From assembly GCA_018883625.1 (NCBI GenBank), contig JAHLFV010000089.1, positions 1 to 6,031 of the forward strand: a stretch of DNA of 6,031 nucleotides, written 5' to 3'. Shown piece by piece: positions 1 to 5,933 of this stretch. This stretch comes from Candidatus Treponema excrementipullorum (GTDB taxonomy: Bacteria; Spirochaetota; Spirochaetia; Treponematales; Treponemataceae). The notes below the pieces were generated by a model. The model had not been told where the DNA came from. It saw only the letters and a program-made list of their open reading frames with translations, and did not search any database. Position 1 is the first letter of the stretch. The number at the start of each line of letters is the position of its first letter. The translations under genes were made by a program, and so were the position numbers.

Positions 1-4
1 TTCT

Positions 5-559
5 ATGGCTATCACTAGTGTGACCAATATCCTGATTTTTGTTTTTGCCCTGCTTTTTGTTTTGGTCGCCCCACACATTATTTTTTCACTACTGATTTCT
101 GTGCTCAGTATTTTTTTGTTGTGTCGTGGTGTGTATGCCATAATAAAATTTATTCTTTGGATAGATAATAATCGTACATCCGTAAGAGAATATGCCCCCA
201 TTGTCTTGAAAAATATTCGTTCTCACGGATTACATATTACAGCCGTTATAGAAACAAGCGTTCATGAAATCTTTGAAAGAGTATATTACAAAAAAACTAA
301 TCCCCTCCTACGGTTCGGACATAACTCTCTAGCGTCTTTAGGAGTTATAAAATCCTATGACGAATTGGAATGTGCCGTAGTTCAATTGATTTTTAGACTT
401 TATCATTACGGACTGGGAATCGTTTTCCATAAAACGGTAGCCTTCGGCTTTTTTATCTTCATTTTTGTTGCAATTTTAAAACCTTTTATGATATCCTCCA
501 CCTTACACATGAACTTTTTTGAAATTCTGCTGTACCCTTTTACCGTGTTATTTTTATAA
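5..559 (+). CDS. Small multi-pass membrane protein of unknown function (5' end may be off-window)
   Basis: I do not recognise the family. The 184 residues read from the first visible ATG show two adjacent hydrophobic stretches at about 6-24 and 25-50, a mostly soluble, charged middle section (about 52-135), and a hydrophobic C-terminal part with likely membrane segments at about 143-163 and 170-184, ending directly in hydrophobic residues. This suggests an inner-membrane protein with one central cytoplasmic or external domain. The frame is still open in the codon before the ATG, and only four bases lie upstream, so no ribosome binding site can be judged and the true start may lie further left. 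It converges on the XRE regulator gene, with 57 bp between the two stop codons, so the two are not an operon. The low-GC, hydrophobic coding is unlike hsdR. That it is a real gene is fairly likely; its function is unknown. Confidence 0.6.
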   Translation: MAITSVTNILIFVFALLFVLVAPHIIFSLLISVLSIFLLCRGVYAIIKFILWIDNNRTSVREYAPIVLKNIRSHGLHITAVIETSVHEIFERVYYKKTNPLLRFGHNSLASLGVIKSYDELECAVVQLIFRLYHYGLGIVFHKTVAFGFFIFIFVAILKPFMISSTLHMNFFEILLYPFTVLFL

Positions 560-564
560 GACAT

Positions 565-585
565 GGGAGGGATTTCTCGCCTCCC
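565..585 (+). terminator. Possible weak terminator hairpin between convergent genes
   Basis: GGGAGG at 565-570 pairs perfectly with CCTCCC at 580-585 around a 9-base loop, starting 6 bp after the stop codon of the membrane-protein gene. The following bases (CGATTTATT) are only moderately T-rich, so it is a weak intrinsic terminator at best. On the opposite strand the stem has no T-run after it, although it lies just beyond the end of the XRE gene. Confidence 0.4.
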
Positions 586-616
586 CGATTTATTACAATC
601 TACCGACTACATGTCA

Positions 617-1027
617 TCAAAGATTTATTTCCTGTAAATGCAGAAAAGCCAACAGGATAACCCCCAAAGCCAACATGCCCATCATATCGGTAGGATTCGG
701 AACAGCTAGGCCGTTTGTCAAATTAAGTTTTTCCAACACGGTCAAAATAAACACGGCAATTCCCATAGCAAAACTGACCGCAGTAATCACTAATTTTAAC
801 AATCCCGGTTTGTTTTTCTGTTGTATTTTTCCCGATAAAAGCTCTTCAATGGAAATATCAAGAGTTTTTGCAATTTCCGGTATCAAGGTAATATCAGGAC
901 AACAAATATTTCGCTCCCATTTTGAAACAGCTTTATCTGTTACATGCAATACCTCTGCCAATTCTGCCTGAGTCATATTTTTTGACTTTCTGGCATCACT
1001 GATAATGGTTCCCATAGATTGATTCAT
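617..1027 (-). CDS. XRE-family transcriptional regulator with C-terminal membrane anchor
   Basis: This is a 136-residue DNA-binding regulator. Residues about 6-63 form a Cro/C1-type helix-turn-helix: the pattern MTQAELAEVLHVTDKAVSKWERN (about 18-40) is the classic XRE signature, with the recognition helix around TDKAVSKWE. A short polar linker is followed by two hydrophobic segments at about 77-97 and 113-131, so the protein is probably tethered to the inner face of the membrane. Small XRE proteins with hydrophobic tails are common in Firmicutes; their signals are mostly unknown. I place the start at the ATG at 1027, because AAAAGGAG at 1034-1041 sits 6 bases upstream of it; an in-frame ATG at 1045 lacks such a site. 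The gene is transcribed divergently from the lipoprotein gene and its promoter has an adjacent near-palindrome, so self-repression and control of the lipoprotein are plausible inferences. Confidence 0.88.
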   Translation of the reverse strand: MNQSMGTIISDARKSKNMTQAELAEVLHVTDKAVSKWERNICCPDITLIPEIAKTLDISIEELLSGKIQQKNKPGLLKLVITAVSFAMGIAVFILTVLEKLNLTNGLAVPNPTDMMGMLALGVILLAFLHLQEINL

Positions 1028-1066
1028 CTGTAACTCCTTTTGCATACTTTTGACACTTTGATTTTT

Positions 1067-1080
1067 AAGTATATATGCTT
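1067..1080. promoter_or_regulatory. Candidate operator: 14-bp near-palindrome at the regulator's transcription start
   Basis: The sequence AAGTATATATGCTT reads almost the same on both strands (AAGCATATATACTT), with one mismatched pair. It lies immediately downstream of the -10 box of the XRE gene's promoter, covering the expected first transcribed bases. That is a common position for a repressor's own operator. Binding by the XRE protein is inference; AT-rich palindromes also arise by chance. Confidence 0.35.
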
Positions 1081-1081
1081 A

Positions 1082-1111
1082 ATTATACCGGTACAGGGAA
1101 CTTTACTTCAA
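1082..1111 (-). promoter_or_regulatory. Sigma-70-type promoter of the XRE regulator gene
   Basis: On the minus strand a perfect -10 box TATAAT (1082-1087) follows a -35 box TTGAAG (1106-1111) after an 18-bp spacer. Transcription would begin near 1075, about 48 bases before the start codon at 1027. This is the best promoter match upstream of the regulator. Confidence 0.65.
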
Positions 1112-1120
1112 GAAACTTAT

Positions 1121-1149
1121 GGTAGAATCAAAGAGCGCAACGGTAGAAT
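1121..1149. repeat. Direct repeat GGTAGAAT x2, 21 bp apart
   Basis: GGTAGAAT occurs at 1121-1128 and again at 1142-1149, a start-to-start distance of 21 bp, which is two turns of the helix. Both copies lie between the divergent promoters, just upstream of the XRE gene's -35 box, so they could be tandem sites for a regulator binding one DNA face. There is no direct evidence of which protein binds. Confidence 0.35.
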
Positions 1150-1189
1150 GACAGTTACAAACATCAAAAATCTGACATGACAAAAGTAT

Positions 1190-1216
1190 CTTGTACAAGC
1201 TGCACTTTTGTACAAG
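1190..1216. promoter_or_regulatory. Pair of TTGTACAA palindromes, candidate tandem operators
   Basis: The perfect 8-bp palindrome TTGTACAA is present at 1191-1198 (extended to the 10-bp palindrome CTTGTACAAG at 1190-1199) and at 1208-1215, with starts 17 bp apart. The pair ends 26 bp upstream of the -35 box of the lipoprotein gene. Two identical symmetric sites at this distance from a promoter suggest binding of a dimeric regulator; the neighbouring XRE protein is the obvious candidate, but that is inference. Confidence 0.45.
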
Positions 1217-1241
1217 ATTCCGGTTTACACAAAAATCCGTC

Positions 1242-1269
1242 TTGACAAGAACACGGCATGGAATACAAT
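1242..1269 (+). promoter_or_regulatory. Sigma-70-type promoter of the lipoprotein gene
   Basis: A perfect -35 box TTGACA (1242-1247) is followed after 16 bp by TACAAT (1264-1269), one base from the -10 consensus. Transcription would start near 1276, immediately before the ribosome binding site AAAGGAG at 1277-1283, giving a very short leader of about 14 bases. Confidence 0.6.
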
Positions 1270-1289
1270 GGACGGCAAAGGAGTATTTC

Positions 1290-1796
1290 ATGAAACGTTT
1301 TTACTTGTTTGTTTTACTTGTAACAGCTGTTTTGACAGGGTGTCAGTCAACAGACAATACCGTTGCCTTAGCATCAGAAGCAGTATCTCAGAAGACATAT
1401 AATCTTTCTGAGCAGGAAGTACTGGAAAAAGTTGCCCCTTATTTGGACAATTTTGAGTATCAAAACCCGGAAAAATATGATTCCGTAAATGATTTTTATA
1501 AAGCCAATTTGGGACTAGATGAAAGTCTCATTGATTCTGCCGTTTTATATATGGGTGCTCCCAACAACAATACCGGTTATTTTTTAATGCTGACTAAAAA
1601 GCCACAAACCGATACAGCTCTCATACAAGAAAAACTGACAGATATCAGTGTGGGATGGATAAAAACTGCCGAGCAAGGTTACTTGGAAGGTAACAGAGAC
1701 TTTGCCACAATTCAAAAAGGCAATGTTTTCTTCTTAGTTTCCCATTACGATCCCGAAAAATACACAGAACTGGTATCATTACTGGAAAATCTCTAA
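1290..1796 (+). CDS. Secreted lipoprotein resembling the DUF4358 family
   Basis: The 168-residue product starts with a lipoprotein signal peptide: MKR, a hydrophobic core, then the lipobox LTGC with the lipidated cysteine at residue 18. The mature protein would be anchored on the outer face of the cytoplasmic membrane. The rest follows the layout I associate with DUF4358, a family of small lipoproteins found mostly in Firmicutes with no known activity: an acidic helix (about 40-55), a short strand around SAVLYMGAP (83-91), a strand YFLMLTKK, a long helix with regularly spaced residues (108-130), and a closing strand NVFFLVS near 145-151. The family call is by pattern memory. The start is set by AAAGGAG at 1277-1283, 6 bases before the ATG, and by the signal peptide; the frame stays open upstream to 1191 but that extension is not coding. 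It is a single-gene unit with its own promoter and terminator. Confidence 0.85.
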   Translation: MKRFYLFVLLVTAVLTGCQSTDNTVALASEAVSQKTYNLSEQEVLEKVAPYLDNFEYQNPEKYDSVNDFYKANLGLDESLIDSAVLYMGAPNNNTGYFLMLTKKPQTDTALIQEKLTDISVGWIKTAEQGYLEGNRDFATIQKGNVFFLVSHYDPEKYTELVSLLENL

Positions 1797-1802
1797 GGCA
1801 TA

Positions 1803-1822
1803 TTCTCAGTTTTAACTGAGAA
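1803..1822. other. Perfect 9-bp hairpin after the lipoprotein gene
   Basis: TTCTCAGTT (1803-1811) pairs with AACTGAGAA (1814-1822) around two T bases, starting 6 bp after the lipoprotein stop codon. On the plus strand it is followed by A bases rather than T bases, so alone it is not a standard terminator there. It may protect the 3' end of the messenger or add to termination of hsdR transcripts arriving from the other side. Confidence 0.4.
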
Positions 1823-1833
1823 AAATACGTCAT

Positions 1834-1894
1834 CAACAGCCCTGCAAGCCGAAAAGTACTGTACTACCCGGCAATGTGCAGGGCGTTGTTTTTT
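1834..1894 (+). terminator. Intrinsic terminator of the lipoprotein gene, overlapping the 3' end of hsdR
   Basis: CAAC (1834-1837) and GCCCTGCA (1839-1846) pair with TGCAGGGC (1877-1884) and GTTG (1885-1888), a 12-bp stem with one bulged A at 1838. The stem is followed at once by six T bases (1889-1894). Inside the large loop GCCG (1848-1851) can pair with CGGC (1869-1872), and AGTAC/GTACT (1855-1865) adds an inner palindrome. The right arm and the T-run lie inside the last codons of hsdR on the other strand. In the minus direction the same stem is followed only by a short T-run 8 bases later, so termination there is likely weaker. Confidence 0.65.
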
Positions 1895-4800
1895 AATCGG
1901 TTTAATATATCGATAAGAGCGGAACGGGTTTTTGTATCAAACAGTTTGACAAAGGTTACCGGTTTGTCAAAAGGCGGCTTGGTAAGCTCGGAAACGCTAT
2001 CTATATACCCGTTTTGCTCAATGTAACTGATAATTTTGTGAACAAAAGCAATCTGCTGCTGGTTCAGAGCCTGGTCGTTGATAAACCTGGAAAATGCTTC
2101 CATAGCAGCATCGTGATCCAACCGGGCTATTTTACGAATCAAAAGCCCAAAGGGTGTATCGCCGAATTCCCGGAGGTAGTCCTCTTTGCTTCCCAGTTCC
2201 TTGGTCAGCACCCGTTCCAGTTCTTTATAGTCCGTCCGGTTCAGAGGAACATTATGGGTTAACTTGTAAATGGCTGTTGAGTCAGCATGTTCGTTTACGT
2301 AGCGATTTACCTTTGCCCGGTAATCTTCAAAGTCATAGCCGTCGTTGATAGTCTGACCTTCCTGCCGGTCAATAACGGGATCGGTAAGCCGGGTAACGAT
2401 TGTCCGTTCTGTTCCCTCTTTTTCATCGATAAACTTAATCAGATCCCGCAGGTTTTTCCGTACTTCTTCAAAACGCAGTATATCGTTGCTTTTCCAAAAC
2501 TCGTCCGTTTCTATTTTTTGAATCAGGGGCAGTTTTTCTTTTATCTGGGGAATACTGATTTTCTGCTGCAGTTTTGCGGCTATTTCTTTCAGTTGGTTTT
2601 GTGCCACAGCACATGCAGGAAGCTGTTCCATAAAAGCCAGAATAAGACCGTACATGAAATTATCAAAGCGTTTTGCCCATTCATCCGTATCCTTATTCTG
2701 CACCAAAGGAGCAATATGTGTCAGCAGGTCGCCTTTATCTGTTTCGGTAAGGCAGACAAAAGGTTCCTGCTGCCGGTATTTTTCCACATACTTTAATTTC
2801 AGTTTAACGGAAACCAGCTGGGTATTCAGTTCTGCTATCTGTGCCCGGCATACGCCTATAATTTCCGAGCGCCAGTTTTGACAGGAATCGGAGGCATAGG
2901 GGCTTGTCTGTAAAGCCGCCGCAATTTTAACCATTTTTCCGAAAATATTTTCGGAAAGAGTTTTTACCTCTTTTGTTTCGTAGCCCTGCTCGTGCTCCCG
3001 GAAATAGGCAAAGTTGCTGCAATAGTCAAAGATTAAAAACCGCCTTTTACCGGTATAAGCACCGTCTATCCGGTCTATACAGGAAAGATCTTTGCACAGT
3101 CTTGTTCCCCGACCAATCATTTGCCAGAACTTTGTTTTTGAGCGGACTTTTTTGAAAAACACCAGATTCACGCAGGCAGGAACATCAATCCCCGTATCCA
3201 TCATATCCACCGACACTACGATGTGGGGCTCTTTTTCTTCTATCTTAAAATCTTCGATGATACTTTGGGCGTAAGCATCGTCACAGATAACCCGTTGGGC
3301 AAAAGTCCCCTTGTACCGGGGATAAAGTTTGTTAAACCGTTCCAAAATAAATTCGGCGTGCTTTTTTGTTTGAGCAAAAATAATAGTTTTACCGATACGG
3401 TCTCCCCCGGCGACAAGGATTCCCCGCTCCATCAAATCCTGCAAAACCGTATCCACGGTAATTTCGTTAAAAATAAACTTATTCAATTTTTCGGAAGGAA
3501 TGAACTCCGGCATGTCGCCGTCTTCGGTAAAATCCGCTTCGTACCGGGGCTGGTCTTCTGCCACCAGTTCACTGTACTGAATACCTTCTTCCAAAAACTT
3601 TGTTTTTACCTCGTAATTGTAATAAGGAACCAGCACATGGTCCTGTTTGACCGCCGTTTCATAATCATAAGCGTAGGTAGGAACATTCTGTTCCATTTCA
3701 AAAAACTCATAGGTGTTACGGTCTACATCGGTTTTGGGAGTTGCGGTCAACCCCACCAGTACGGCATCAAAATATTCAAAAATCGCCCGGTATTTTTTAA
3801 AAATACTCCGGTGACTTTCGTCAATAATAATCAGGTCAAAATGTGCCGGCGTAAAAAGCTGCCGTCCTTCCGGTGAACAGATATCGTCTATGGCGTTCAA
3901 AACCGTGGGATATGTGGAAAACACAATGCGGGCATTCCGGTCGTCTTTATTGGAGCAAAGGTTACACAAAGACATTTCCGGCAGATACTGCTTAAAATCA
4001 TCCTTTGCCTGTTTGACCAAAGCAACCCGGTCGGCAAGAAAAAGAATATTGGTCACCCATTTGCCCCGGCTCAGTACATCTACCAGACTAGCTGCCGTTC
4101 TTGTTTTTCCCGTACCGGTAGCCATCACCAAAAGATGCCTGCGGAATCCCTGTTCCAGCTGTCCGCACACGGCACGGATGGCTTCTTTTTGATAATACCG
4201 GTCGGTAATGGCATCGCTGATAGAAACTTTTGTTAAGGCAGCATGTTCGCTGCGGCGGTTCATCAGTTTCTGCAAATCGTCTTTACTGAACACACCGCTG
4301 ACTTTCCGCTGGGGACTGATTGTATCGTCCCAGAAAAAGGTTTCAAAACCGTTGGTGGTAAATATCATGGGGCGACGGCCGAATTTACGCTCCAAGGCAT
4401 CGGCATAAAGGACAGCCTGCTTGCGCCCCGTGTTGGGATCTTTACCGGTACGCTTTGCCTCGATAACCGCAAGGGGAAGTCCGTCTTTGCCGAAAAGCAC
4501 ATAGTCCACAAACCCGTTTTGTCCGGGAATGTTATCCATATCCTCCACCGGATATTCTTCCTGCACGTCCGCATCGGCTCCGGTAAACTTCCAGCCCAGA
4601 TATTTGAGGTCTACATCAATGTAGGTTTTCCGTGTCTCAAATTCGGATATATCTTCTACCCGGAAAGTGCGTTCTTCCCGGTGGTGTTCTTTTTCCGCAG
4701 TGTAATGGCAGGACAACTCTGCTATCTTTTTCTGCAGGGCTTCGATTTCCGCTTCTTTTTCTTCCAGAAGGCTTTTCTGTTCTTTTACTTTTTTAACGTT

Positions 4801-5238
4801 AATGACCACTGTCCCTTTGGGAATCAGGTTTTCATCAAAAGTTCGTTCGGTATAGTTTTCCCCGTAACAGAAATCAATCCACCGGACAAAATCAAAAAGC
4901 CCTTTTAAGGCAGTGAGAGCGTCGCTTTTTTGAACACTCCGTTCCGTGTGGACAGCCAGGTTTTCCAGCTTTACGATAAAGGGCAGTTTTTTCCAGACAA
5001 CCACATCTACCGAGTTACGGAAACTAGGCTCGTGAATCAGGGATTGCAGGTTGTCTTTATAGGGCATTTCCATGGAAGTGTCGGCGGAATAGACCCATTT
5101 GACTGCCAGCTCCAAAGCCTTCCGGCAGCCCACGGCGCACATGGCGGGAGCGGAGGCATAGATTTTTTCCGCCTCGGTACAGGCCGGAGCAAAAAGAGCA
5201 TATTGGGGTTGTGTCTGAAGAAACGCAAAATTGGTCAA
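1864..5238 (-). CDS. hsdR: Type I restriction enzyme R subunit (nuclease/translocase, EcoEI-like)
   Basis: This is the restriction and motor subunit of a type I restriction-modification complex. It joins HsdM and HsdS, pulls DNA using ATP and cuts unmethylated DNA far from the recognition site. Numbered from a TTG start (1124 residues): a DUF4145-like region at about 5-130; a charged coiled coil at about 149-176; a PD-(D/E)xK nuclease with D245, E260 and K262 (VIEAK) and the QxxxY motif at Q274/Y278; then a superfamily 2 helicase with Walker A MATGTGKT (372-379), DESH (473-476), TATP (498-501), DTGIDVP (681-687) and QMIGRGTR (706-713). The C-terminal 150 residues resemble the EcoEI R C-terminal domain that contacts the methylase core. 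All key residues are present and there is no frame break, so it should be active. It lies 22 bp after the TOPRIM gene and has no clear promoter of its own. No hsdM or hsdS is in the window. Confidence 0.95.
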   Translation of the reverse strand: MTNFAFLQTQPQYALFAPACTEAEKIYASAPAMCAVGCRKALELAVKWVYSADTSMEMPYKDNLQSLIHEPSFRNSVDVVVWKKLPFIVKLENLAVHTERSVQKSDALTALKGLFDFVRWIDFCYGENYTERTFDENLIPKGTVVINVKKVKEQKSLLEEKEAEIEALQKKIAELSCHYTAEKEHHREERTFRVEDISEFETRKTYIDVDLKYLGWKFTGADADVQEEYPVEDMDNIPGQNGFVDYVLFGKDGLPLAVIEAKRTGKDPNTGRKQAVLYADALERKFGRRPMIFTTNGFETFFWDDTISPQRKVSGVFSKDDLQKLMNRRSEHAALTKVSISDAITDRYYQKEAIRAVCGQLEQGFRRHLLVMATGTGKTRTAASLVDVLSRGKWVTNILFLADRVALVKQAKDDFKQYLPEMSLCNLCSNKDDRNARIVFSTYPTVLNAIDDICSPEGRQLFTPAHFDLIIIDESHRSIFKKYRAIFEYFDAVLVGLTATPKTDVDRNTYEFFEMEQNVPTYAYDYETAVKQDHVLVPYYNYEVKTKFLEEGIQYSELVAEDQPRYEADFTEDGDMPEFIPSEKLNKFIFNEITVDTVLQDLMERGILVAGGDRIGKTIIFAQTKKHAEFILERFNKLYPRYKGTFAQRVICDDAYAQSIIEDFKIEEKEPHIVVSVDMMDTGIDVPACVNLVFFKKVRSKTKFWQMIGRGTRLCKDLSCIDRIDGAYTGKRRFLIFDYCSNFAYFREHEQGYETKEVKTLSENIFGKMVKIAAALQTSPYASDSCQNWRSEIIGVCRAQIAELNTQLVSVKLKLKYVEKYRQQEPFVCLTETDKGDLLTHIAPLVQNKDTDEWAKRFDNFMYGLILAFMEQLPACAVAQNQLKEIAAKLQQKISIPQIKEKLPLIQKIETDEFWKSNDILRFEEVRKNLRDLIKFIDEKEGTERTIVTRLTDPVIDRQEGQTINDGYDFEDYRAKVNRYVNEHADSTAIYKLTHNVPLNRTDYKELERVLTKELGSKEDYLREFGDTPFGLLIRKIARLDHDAAMEAFSRFINDQALNQQQIAFVHKIISYIEQNGYIDSVSELTKPPFDKPVTFVKLFDTKTRSALIDILNRLKNNALHIAG

Positions 5239-5244
5239 AAAATG

Positions 5245-5250
5245 TCTCCT
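5245..5250 (-). promoter_or_regulatory. Ribosome binding site that points to a TTG start for hsdR
   Basis: AGGAGA on the minus strand (5245-5250) is spaced 6 bases from the TTG at 5238. The alternative ATG at 5256 lies upstream of this site and has only AT-rich sequence without a purine-rich site before it. Starting at TTG gives the N-terminus MTNFAFLQ, which fits the start I expect for DUF4145-containing HsdR proteins, whereas the ATG adds MSRRHF. Confidence 0.7.
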
Positions 5251-5260
5251 GCTCATGAAT

Positions 5261-5920
5261 TTATTTTGATGGCAAGCGGTTATATATTTCAGTCATAAAT
5301 AACTTAAAACTTGGAGAACAATTTCTTTCCCAAATCATATATTGTCCTATCTTTTCTGCCCATTCGCACTTATGTTTTCCAATTTCAGAATATGTATTCC
5401 CGCAATCCTTCATAAATTTTTTGTACCCACCATGATATGTTGCATCTGCTAAAATCTCCCATGTACCACATATACTATCCTGAACATATTTATCCAAAAT
5501 TGAAACCCGTGCGTTAGGATAGGCCGTAAGAACAGCCTCTCTATCTCCCAACAACCAAGCTTCTATTTCTTTTACAGCAATACAGAATACATGATCGATA
5601 CTAATATTATTTTGTGAAGCTATAGATTCCAATTCATTACGAAAATCCTTTGTCTCTCTTGTGTCATTATCTAACACAACTATGATTGCGGATTTTATAG
5701 ATCGAAGGCTTCTATTAAAACCTTTCAAATACAGGGTTAAATCATTTAGAAGTTTTCCAGTTTTTATTTCTTTAACCGTGTTTTTTTTCTTAAATCCACC
5801 TATACCTTTAAAAGCTTTATAATTAACAGTCACGGAGGGATAAACTATGCATATTTTTTTCATGAGGTGAGTAAGCATTATTTCTCCTGATTGGTCTTCA
5901 ATTAAAAATTGAAAATGCAT
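5261..5920 (-). CDS. DUF4276-family TOPRIM-fold protein, probable nuclease partner of an upstream ATPase
   Basis: The 219-residue product matches the layout of DUF4276, a TOPRIM-like family with the metal-binding fold of topoisomerases, primases and OLD nucleases. Visible motifs are the first acidic motif LIEDQSGE (E8, E13), the DxD motif in IIVVLDNDTRET (D84, D86), and the conserved KEIEAWLLGD segment (E118, E120, D126). The family usually sits beside an AAA ATPase gene, and here the end of such a gene is 13 bp upstream. By analogy with ATPase/TOPRIM pairs such as PARIS, the likely role is a metal-dependent effector in phage defence; no activity is shown by the sequence itself. The start at 5920 is chosen because AAGAAGGG (5928-5935) lies 7 bases upstream and overlaps the previous stop codon; the frame runs open to 5977 but that part overlaps the ATPase end. 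The gene is clearly more AT-rich than the 5' half of hsdR. Confidence 0.8.
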   Translation of the reverse strand: MHFQFLIEDQSGEIMLTHLMKKICIVYPSVTVNYKAFKGIGGFKKKNTVKEIKTGKLLNDLTLYLKGFNRSLRSIKSAIIVVLDNDTRETKDFRNELESIASQNNISIDHVFCIAVKEIEAWLLGDREAVLTAYPNARVSILDKYVQDSICGTWEILADATYHGGYKKFMKDCGNTYSEIGKHKCEWAEKIGQYMIWERNCSPSFKLFMTEIYNRLPSK

Positions 5921-5933
5921 ATAATTACCCTTC

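Noticed and set aside
519..971. Plus-strand open frame of 150 codons opposite the XRE gene
   Set aside because: It overlaps a clear helix-turn-helix gene on the other strand and shows no ribosome binding site or recognisable domain.
1117..1216. Small repeats between the divergent genes as a phage attachment site or mobile-element edge
   Set aside because: The repeats are 8-10 bp, closely spaced and placed relative to promoters; no integrase or matching distant copy was noticed in the window.
1191..1289. Upstream extension of the lipoprotein frame to an ATG at 1191
   Set aside because: It would place 33 residues before a textbook signal peptide, cover the promoter and palindromes, and ignore the AAAGGAG at 1277-1283.
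3223..4908. Long plus-strand open frames opposite hsdR (about 217 and 221 codons)
   Set aside because: They lie wholly antisense to an HsdR gene with every expected motif, show odd residue composition and no domain pattern, and are best explained by the codon use of hsdR.
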